From assembly GCA_947165795.1 (NCBI GenBank), contig CAMVBP010000037.1:1-12604 (forward strand): a DNA stretch of 12,604 bases, written 5' to 3'. Positions 10,501 through 12,604 of this stretch are shown piece after piece. The translations under genes were made by a program, and so were the position numbers. The first letter of the stretch is position 1. The number at the start of each line of letters is the position of its first letter. Under the pieces are notes generated by a model that worked only from the letters and a program-made list of their open reading frames with translations, did no database searches and was not told the origin of the DNA. The DNA is from an uncultured Treponema sp. GTDB lineage: Bacteria; Spirochaetota; Spirochaetia; Treponematales; Treponemataceae.

Positions 10501-10555
10501 CGGAGGATTTATATTATTCAGACGACGTAGGGTAATTATAAATGAAGAAAAATAA
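1508..10555 (+). CDS. Giant multi-domain Ig-like lipoprotein with C-terminal membrane anchor (3015 aa)
   Basis: Unrecognised by name; probably an envelope structural or adhesion protein. It begins with MKK, a hydrophobic stretch and FYSC, giving a lipidated Cys24 (relaxed spirochaete-type lipobox) followed by Asp25. Residues about 46-98 resemble the short beta modules ending in YGFVKW that recur in large surface proteins (weak). Residues about 161-283 resemble a Big_5 (SbsA-type) Ig-like domain (SVRISFTKPMDPSSF). Then come module boundaries of the form DxTxP (near 3050, 4455, 7610 and 7955) and at least eleven [VYF]xxxDxxGN-like strands, including VYAEDLTGN, VVDKAGN, VYAEDSLGN and VFVRDAAGN. 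Four tandem repeats occupy residues 2153-2625. The last ~200 residues are an Ala/Ser/Val/Pro-rich linker, then a helix (2985-3004) and RRRR. Parts of residues 1290-2030 match no module I recognise. It sits five bases after the transglutaminase-like gene and overlaps the AAA+ gene. The frame is intact throughout. Ligand and function are unknown. Confidence 0.9.
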   Translation: MKKLFTGLLSVILLGIISSVFYSCDTWMKDDDFYSDIERDVKIANAEPISVFVRYAMTKQGKTNPEGYSTFKVGIPQGISATTETEYGFVKWAAFSTSFLSTGNQNKDKLFVDESDYNSRIRPYELSSSVVSFDNPRSANTEVTVNESRSDIFIVPVVTERPKVNLTIPARGSNDVVRNMSVRISFTKPMDPSSFLEEDAVSITEGSITIIDGEMEIESKDISNLFEDPILSRNGKMLTLKFTPAGLHEGYDSKSTVNITISKEVKDIYGFSMVDDETISFTAGSGMDSYAPRITQLTAGRGLEFGQFQGMYDSALVMQNLDNTKTKFKLTTGSNDAAASLSSTFYNSNNGIYQALVKNRVSDKVTIRVYAEDLTGNNNDHLENDVAMVAIRSKPLFNDAGTAVSSYDDNTLSMAYIPQGDIAEIGRPLNKTYSRLVQDEKNRLTALGDDSFDDNTSGVGCLFVYDMSSINVPDGLIQIDVAAIDNISNSGFTEYTDITEVNGNGWGTIFVVKDTTPPAALSSGQVSFTRTDNSDPMDLDDFYNAVEYEKLKISVSGPAIVDSGNALLRSNKVYWIVKEIDDTVTSENVAEEFESAADTDWKEAVPANVFQNFTAPTQDNPEGQRFAYALKDDMGNIFADILPERIKFDCNAPVVGTLEWEAADGSAAGVTTGNILNNQTLIIPVTEETSGIEKLELSVRHVNASGTEEEAYGTPFAGNFSISVVKTSGTTENLTSSDYSIDTANTKVLKFTNPATDWQTIQINGIQIADSATEGNYKIRVTVKDAALNETTSAQPVELSNDSTNPVIEKIIVPNIRKGIIAGETTETYWADYSSLDTSASIPKTTIYVTFNESNSGANVFDFTDSTISLTSATKVYKAKLNSAGDGFEPDGAELAKEISGKVLKLTSYNDIMRIKGSSVTLIFTDVQLSRIINVNSEKSGIKLKISDRATNVSAEETSIKSGTNITAATLPLSFTEFSYDNTTPTVSLTKIEDRGAGTNSLSADAGFTNETYINAELSLVGYYSGISALTLDGAVFDETTSIQAYINGWETIVTAGDITSAVSTVSFANKVIVGTNITVSISNLRLIQESGALPSVTVDNGLKTVKITATTLGGNTSTINNSSTKSITYDSVRPSWNGNGLYTTTQATSSFTVNPNHVWPHPKAPDVEASQRAYGLKDEVEGNTAGDLYFYVAQDGASYAAPIRIEADVEELNRNSNSIYIENVSGSTYEGVGTSASNSGPFAYHGLTPAVGANCKFNTYVVDKAGNKSDVITFHIIIDSIMQNDSEDLNSYIEIEVPNGFEASNMHKNPVRSSTSLNATDGYVYCIRSSLTPYYISTYDYVLKKFDDNPYKIRIKLGNGTGGYGKAGEQITSSPIEKYSVTHLYGNFSSTHHSTLGYLSNSYLQGAFSPEEPDAENNGNPYWHDYKRGDSNTDLDITSEIDSNGDIIITLPNRNCPPLALWLKDGCDNQSYVLIRPGLASVLGKTSLADYEHVGWVIDGEVQQGTKSMSYSGVTKKTFGDVLYYKGTPVLSLENSDTALFSSSDTGYTLRTKLISWSGTNAPSQSDFEADTGTWTSIKATAQSALEMNLNLPTPSPNTDAAELWYIMEDTVGNFRITKLTDGSASKWMYDNEAPVPEVNSNLSEYINTIITDGPVDANNNPTGVNYYSSISTVAYTIIDEGSGVYYDGDRTYSDDEREQAIVKSSYDISSKLPNSSMKIDIPDIEDFVGNTASMGLTKDNVSNWVKQSVPELDLSTSNLTNVYLRDKIEAGDHNSGMDNWNDWGISRSYVASDKTYKITASKYRHKMYVKLNAKWHENDSSSYTTSDSKDLLGWIVRTSPLSDTATNVNDKFKTFYDASLVGSVITEITDNKYLFEKNDDSEWNSVNPVTYFYPVNKAGLICRTPIIVRFEANVSPSIKPNTLSYPDVGSYVNGDEKINYLKGTSKFTFTTNDNTLSSCEILIGGQYSSNKYTYTDSASGLEKNGYEYTLDLSKLGTSISGTELYIKLYTETEFTTYRIFGPAGANNWTYDATPPDFALAASNPVTIAGSSGELWQNTSSSVYYFSSNNILVSFGYSATDILKYEAKIEKQGDTSTPDFTDITSSFDKTNKTYTLSGLEEGKLYTITFRATDKAENATTLTAIKVQKDTTAPTGTVSHTLTKASSGTPVENTHYSIVNGTEDGAEKQTIYYRNSGTDRLTAITISISSPSDSGSGLDSVYYTVDGGAETALSGTYSLPVTLSEGLEATYKIYVKDKLNNSKLLKTVVVNGKNPLGTVSFTQVTGTKLTADTAEGTDSIYYNSTSIAEIQLAISSVQDSRGNTPASAENAVKIFYQKGSSTPDDITGTLKRPCPIGDTNNTATYTVYAEDSLGNKKILRKYVLNGKLPAGAVTYSAEEGTAVDGTDSSIIYFKSTGSAPVTSINLTSTVKDAEDNAATLYYQIGDGELTAMTGTALPCPGSAVSYEATYKIYGKDTVGNISAVLATFTLKGAAPTGSIDSYVLKKNSTQAVEATDTAPGDYIATVTESNGVISAVSFIYNPAKVNLITINPGTITDCGSGSSIVMTIDGNYEMNGSNIKTYSTSSAFDIELDANWTTKKVYRIFVRDAAGNETRLIKYEFKAHGSAPVVDKENDKIGYTGLAQVPTYPGTYNAGNKSNWIKSFANNDSNYSVSPTPVELKSGKISIIKYNDGVPESNPSNVTDYVIRQVDANTKFTLPVKKSSLPSNNLYYGITYGSIKESDVDWNGPVDVSGGKLTNISLDMSKISKLYTFIFVWYKDELGNICVHNLVFYSTEGYAQNWWTKADYAGDVNTGDSYVSPDISIERRMRGGAFGSAWNTLVGSAGTTVSTISSAAVTYTEPVTSSVYNAVKDISAPVASLVKSTPSALAGVNISEIIAGINKTEASSVTETPAAAMAVENTASANAVPSAANKKPAKSARASRNGVSEVQAPVAAQVQSTAAVQITVENEAQAEAMDFAGTVTKVIAAVICALLLSIGGFILFRRRRVIINEEK
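1988..2356 (+). other. Big_5-like (SbsA-type) Ig domain within the giant lipoprotein
   Basis: Residues about 161-283 carry the usual features of this family: a start resembling RPxVNLTIPARGSNDV, a conserved strand with ISFTKPMD, a Leu-Lys-Phe-Thr-Pro strand (LTLKFTPAGL), an ITISKEVKDIYG segment and a closing SFTAGSG. Such domains are common stalk modules in secreted bacterial proteins. The assignment is by motif only. Confidence 0.55.
7964..9382 (+). repeat. Four tandem Ig-like repeats of about 105-130 residues
   Basis: Repeats start at nucleotides 7964 (residue 2153, APTGTV), 8327 (2274, NPLGTV), 8669 (2388, LPAGAV) and 8987 (2494, APTGSI). The first three share an IYY or IYF strand about 40 residues in, a central Tyr-rich strand, and an end of the form ATYKIYxKDxxGN followed by a hydrophobic strand and NGK or KGA. 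Repeats 2 and 3 carry a PCP motif (RPCPIG, LPCPGS) where repeat 1 has SLPVTL. Repeat 4 is longest and most divergent but keeps VFVRDAAGN. The similarity is at protein level; nucleotide identity is low, so these look like old duplications rather than a recombining array. Confidence 0.75.
10445..10552 (+). other. C-terminal transmembrane anchor and Arg tail of the giant lipoprotein
   Basis: Residues 2980-3015 start AGTVTKVIAAV, run through a Leu/Ile-rich helix ending GGFILF, then RRRR and a short VIINEEK tail. Together with the N-terminal lipid this predicts a protein attached to membrane at both ends. The start of the segment (AGTV) and the layout match the C-terminus of the transglutaminase-like protein. 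Confidence 0.75.
10529..10533 (+). promoter_or_regulatory. Weak ribosome binding site of the FtsH-like gene
   Basis: AGGGT lies eight bases before the ATG at 10542, inside the end of the giant gene. It is a modest match. With the 14-base overlap this fits translational coupling, where ribosomes finishing the giant protein help start the AAA+ protein. Confidence 0.4.
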
Positions 10556-11696
10556 GATTCGTTTATCCGTTGTTTTTTTGCTGCTCGCCTTTATTGGGGC
10601 AGCAGCATATTTTGCATATGATTTTTTTCGTTACCGGCTGACACCGGAAAAAGTAACTTATGCTGTATTCTGGAAAGCAGTTGAGCTTAACGATGTAGAC
10701 AGCGTAGAATTTGACGGAGATAAAATTCATTTCCGGACAAATGGTACCGGAATGCCTTTTATAACAGATAATCCTCATTCACCGGTTCTACAGGAAGAAC
10801 TTATGAAGCGTGGAATAGAAGTGACTGTAGTAAAAGACGGTACAGAAATTCTTTCGCTTATTTTTGATGTAATTTTTTACGTATTTTTCTTTGGCGTAAT
10901 TATTATTGCATTCAGAAAATTTATAAGTCCGAATACCTTTAAGGTTGTTCATAAAACCGGCGTTAAATTTGATGATGTTGTTGGTATGGATAAGCTTAAG
11001 CGCGATATGGTGCAGGTTATGGAAATAATGAAAAATCCTGCCGCATATGCAAAAAAAGGAATTCGCATGCCAAAGGGAATTCTTCTGGAAGGCGAGCCTG
11101 GCAACGGAAAAACTCTTTTTGCAAAGGCGCTTGCCGGTGAAGCAAAAATTAATTTTATTCCTGCAAAGGCAACAGATTTTGAAAGTATGTTTATGGCGAT
11201 TGGACCTATGAAGGTAAAGCTTCTTTTTAGAAAAGCCCGTCGCCGCGCTCCGTGTATTGTATTTATAGATGAATTTGATGGAATTGGTACCATAAGAAAT
11301 TACAGCGGCTCTGCTTTGGAAACAGAAAATACGCGTATTGTTACTGCACTTTTAAATGAACTTGACGGTTTTGAAGCTTCGAATGGTGTGCTTGTAATTG
11401 CAGCAACAAACAGTATAAAAGCACTGGACCCGGCTCTTATAAGACCCGGCCGTTTTGATTCAAAGTTAACAGTTCCTTATCCGGATGAAGCGGCCCGCGC
11501 AAAACTTATAGAAATGTATTCGCGCGGTAAAAAGCTTGCAGAAAATTGTAAGACAGAAGAACTTGTCCGTTTATTTAACGGCTATTCCTGTGCAAAAATA
11601 GAAAGCATATTAAACGGCGCCGCACTTCGTGCCGGACAAAATAATCGTGAAGCAATAAATATAGAAGATATTAAAGAAGCGGCATTGGAATGTTGA
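10542..11696 (+). CDS. FtsH-like membrane AAA+ ATPase lacking the M41 protease domain
   Basis: The 384 residues follow FtsH from its N-terminus: a membrane helix (about 7-27), an FtsH_ext-like periplasmic region (about 35-97), a second helix (about 104-124), then the AAA+ domain. Visible are FDDVVGMD (143-150), Walker A GEPGNGKT (184-191, Lys190), Walker B IVFIDEFD (239-246, Glu244), sensor-1 Asn290 in IAATN, and both arginine-finger candidates in RPGRFD (Arg301, Arg304), so ATP hydrolysis looks intact. The pore-loop FVG of FtsH reads FMA (217-219). The protein stops just after the lid; no HEXXH motif exists here or in the following bases, whereas FtsH normally continues to 600-650 residues. 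It is therefore predicted to unfold or extract membrane proteins without degrading them. Position directly after two C-terminally anchored proteins suggests they are its clients (inference). A full ftsH is probably elsewhere in the genome. Confidence 0.88.
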   Translation: MKKNKIRLSVVFLLLAFIGAAAYFAYDFFRYRLTPEKVTYAVFWKAVELNDVDSVEFDGDKIHFRTNGTGMPFITDNPHSPVLQEELMKRGIEVTVVKDGTEILSLIFDVIFYVFFFGVIIIAFRKFISPNTFKVVHKTGVKFDDVVGMDKLKRDMVQVMEIMKNPAAYAKKGIRMPKGILLEGEPGNGKTLFAKALAGEAKINFIPAKATDFESMFMAIGPMKVKLLFRKARRRAPCIVFIDEFDGIGTIRNYSGSALETENTRIVTALLNELDGFEASNGVLVIAATNSIKALDPALIRPGRFDSKLTVPYPDEAARAKLIEMYSRGKKLAENCKTEELVRLFNGYSCAKIESILNGAALRAGQNNREAINIEDIKEAALEC

Positions 11697-11699
11697 TAT

Positions 11700-11728
11700 T
11701 TGCATTTTTTTTATACAATTGCTACAAT
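11700..11728 (+). promoter_or_regulatory. Candidate sigma70-type promoter of the small beta-barrel gene
   Basis: TTGCAT (11700-11705) and TACAAT (11723-11728) are separated by 17 bases. The -10 is a 5/6 match but the -35 only 3/6. An alternative is TTGATA (11693-11698) with TACAAT (11714-11719), a 15-base spacer. Either would start a transcript in the 64-base gap before the ATG at 11761. Confidence 0.45.
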
Positions 11729-11748
11729 CTACGGACAACTAGTTTTTT

Positions 11749-11754
11749 AGGGAG
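11749..11754 (+). promoter_or_regulatory. Ribosome binding site of the small beta-barrel gene
   Basis: AGGGAG six bases before the ATG at 11761 supports this start, as does the clean signal peptide that follows. Confidence 0.65.
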
Positions 11755-11760
11755 TGATTT

Positions 11761-12366
11761 ATGCGAAAATCATTAAAAGCATTATTTGCTGCTTTTGTAT
11801 TTGCGCTTGCCGTTCCGGCTTCTGTTTCTGCATTTGAATGGTCAGAATGCTGGTGCAATTATGGCGGCGGAATTGAAAACCATGATTTTATTATTAATGT
11901 TGATGGTGGTATCTGGTTTTCTGAGTTTGCTTATACAAACTTTAAAGATTTCTGGTTTATTCCGCCGGTAATGGTAGATGTTCAGTTTGCTCAGCCAATC
12001 TGGAAGCTTCCGTTTACATTTGGTGGTTATGCAGGTTTCCGTTCATACGGATATAGTTATATTGATCGTCATGAATGGATAGACGGAAAGTATACTCCGG
12101 TTTATGCTTCTACTGCTTTTATGGGAATGTTCGTTGGAGGCGAAGCTGCTTATCATATTCAGCTGCCGCCGGAGCAACTTGATGTTTATGCAGTTTCTAG
12201 AGTTGGTGCAACAATTCCTTTTATGACTCCACATCATTGGGATGCATTTGAATGCTTTAATGCTGGTGGTGCAATTGGTGCAAACTGGTTCTTTAATAAA
12301 AATTTCGGTTTGAATTTAGAATGTGGTTATCCAATGACAAAATTTGGATTAACACTTAAATTCTAA
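11761..12366 (+). CDS. Small exported protein, probable outer-membrane beta-barrel
   Basis: This 201-residue protein is not recognised by name. It has a classical signal peptide (MRKSLK, Ala/Phe/Leu/Val core, cleavage likely after VSA at residue 24). The mature part is rich in Gly and aromatic residues in alternating strands (for example FTFGGYAGFRSYGYSY, GGAIGANWFFN) and ends in FGLTLKF, a C-terminal Phe typical of substrates of the BAM outer-membrane assembly machine. Its length fits a barrel of about eight strands. Four Cys (30, 32, 165, 188) include an ECWC pair just after cleavage, unusual for a small barrel and possibly disulphide-forming. It has its own likely promoter and a terminator, so it need not work with the upstream genes. 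A periplasmic beta-rich protein is the alternative. Confidence 0.75.
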   Translation: MRKSLKALFAAFVFALAVPASVSAFEWSECWCNYGGGIENHDFIINVDGGIWFSEFAYTNFKDFWFIPPVMVDVQFAQPIWKLPFTFGGYAGFRSYGYSYIDRHEWIDGKYTPVYASTAFMGMFVGGEAAYHIQLPPEQLDVYAVSRVGATIPFMTPHHWDAFECFNAGGAIGANWFFNKNFGLNLECGYPMTKFGLTLKF

Positions 12367-12385
12367 TGAGACGAAAAGGGGATTG

Positions 12386-12420
12386 AAAGGGGAAAAACAA
12401 ATGTTTTGCCCCTTTTTTTT
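12386..12420 (+). terminator. Rho-independent terminator after the beta-barrel gene
   Basis: A 13-bp stem (12386-12398 with 12403-12415) has one A-G mismatch, a GGGG/CCCC core and a four-base loop, and runs into eight T residues (12413-12420). It starts 20 bases after the stop codon and separates this unit from the next gene. Confidence 0.88.
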
Positions 12421-12453
12421 CTTCGAAATAGTATTGCTTAGATTAAAAAGCGT

Positions 12454-12513
12454 CATTTTAACACTAGATATAGCGTTTTTTCTAGAATTCTAGTGTGAAT
12501 ATAGTTTAAAATG
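12454..12513. repeat. Interrupted inverted repeat upstream of the next promoter
   Basis: ACACTAGA (12461-12468) pairs with TCTAGTGT (12489-12496), extended outward by CATTTTA (12454-12460) and TAAAATG (12507-12513) with ten unpaired bases on the right arm. Inside lies a perfect 12-bp palindrome, CTAGAATTCTAG (12482-12493), which shares the right arm, so the two foldings exclude each other. It ends one base before the candidate -35 box and may be an operator for a dimeric regulator (inference). Confidence 0.45.
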
Positions 12514-12514
12514 C

Positions 12515-12543
12515 TTGATAATTAAATATCATTGCATTATTAT
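12515..12543 (+). promoter_or_regulatory. Sigma70-type promoter for the gene beyond the window
   Basis: TTGATA (12515-12520) and TATTAT (12538-12543) are 17 bases apart, each a 5/6 match to consensus. A perfect TATAAT overlaps at 12543-12548 but has no good -35 at normal spacing. No gene lies between here and the window edge, so the promoter should drive the gene starting near 12605. Confidence 0.6.
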
Positions 12544-12548
12544 ATAAT

Positions 12549-12604
12549 AAGACCGATACGGAAAGTTTTTCCATTCCGCGCAAGAATCATAAAGGAGTCC
12601 TGTT
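12549..12604 (+). promoter_or_regulatory. 5' leader and ribosome binding site of the next gene
   Basis: The leader contains a small possible hairpin, GGAAA (12560-12564) with TTTCC (12568-12572), which competes with CGGAA (12559-12563) pairing to TTCCG (12774 is outside; the right arm is 12574-12578). AAAGGAG (12591-12597) is a strong Shine-Dalgarno sequence seven bases before the window ends, so a start codon is expected at about 12605. Too little is visible to call a riboswitch. Confidence 0.55.

Noticed and set aside
10542..11696. Degraded ftsH pseudogene
   Set aside because: All ATPase motifs are intact, the frame is clean, the end falls on a domain boundary and no protease remnant follows, so a functional short protein is more likely.
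12549..12604. Riboswitch or tRNA in the downstream intergenic region
   Set aside because: Only a small hairpin with alternative pairings is visible; no known riboswitch core or cloverleaf can be built.

Overview
The window looks like chromosomal DNA of a spirochaete, most likely a host-associated Treponema. This is an inference from three things: AT-rich coding with A/T-ending codons, a relaxed lipobox (FYSC) on the large lipoprotein, and a giant protein of Ig-like (Big_5 and [hydrophobic]xxxDxxGN) domains beside a periplasmic-type transglutaminase-like protein. Species cannot be named from sequence alone. All genes are on the + strand. There is no RNA gene, CRISPR array, insertion sequence or integrase.

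Positions 1-11696 hold a tightly packed three-gene run. First is the 3' part of a transglutaminase-like gene whose start lies upstream of the window. Five bases later comes a 3015-codon gene for a giant lipoprotein built largely of Ig-like modules. Overlapping its end by 14 bases is a gene for a protein that matches FtsH from the first membrane segment to the AAA+ lid but stops before the M41 protease domain. The first two proteins end alike: an Ala/Pro/Glu/Val-rich linker, one membrane helix and a short strongly basic tail. The third is a membrane-bound AAA+ motor on the cytoplasmic side, where those tails should emerge. No promoter for the run is visible inside the window.

Positions 11697-12420 are a separate small unit: a candidate promoter, a 201-aa exported protein with the look of a small outer-membrane beta-barrel (signal peptide, aromatic strands, C-terminal Phe), and a strong intrinsic terminator. 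Positions 12421-12604 contain no gene. They hold an interrupted inverted repeat directly before a good sigma70-type promoter, a short leader with a possible hairpin, and a ribosome binding site at the window edge, so another gene should begin at about 12605.

Working model (inference): the three-gene run encodes an uncharacterised envelope system. A transglutaminase-fold enzyme and a very long beta-sandwich protein are anchored in the cytoplasmic membrane by similar C-terminal tails, and a protease-less FtsH-like ATPase extracts, remodels or inserts them rather than degrading them.
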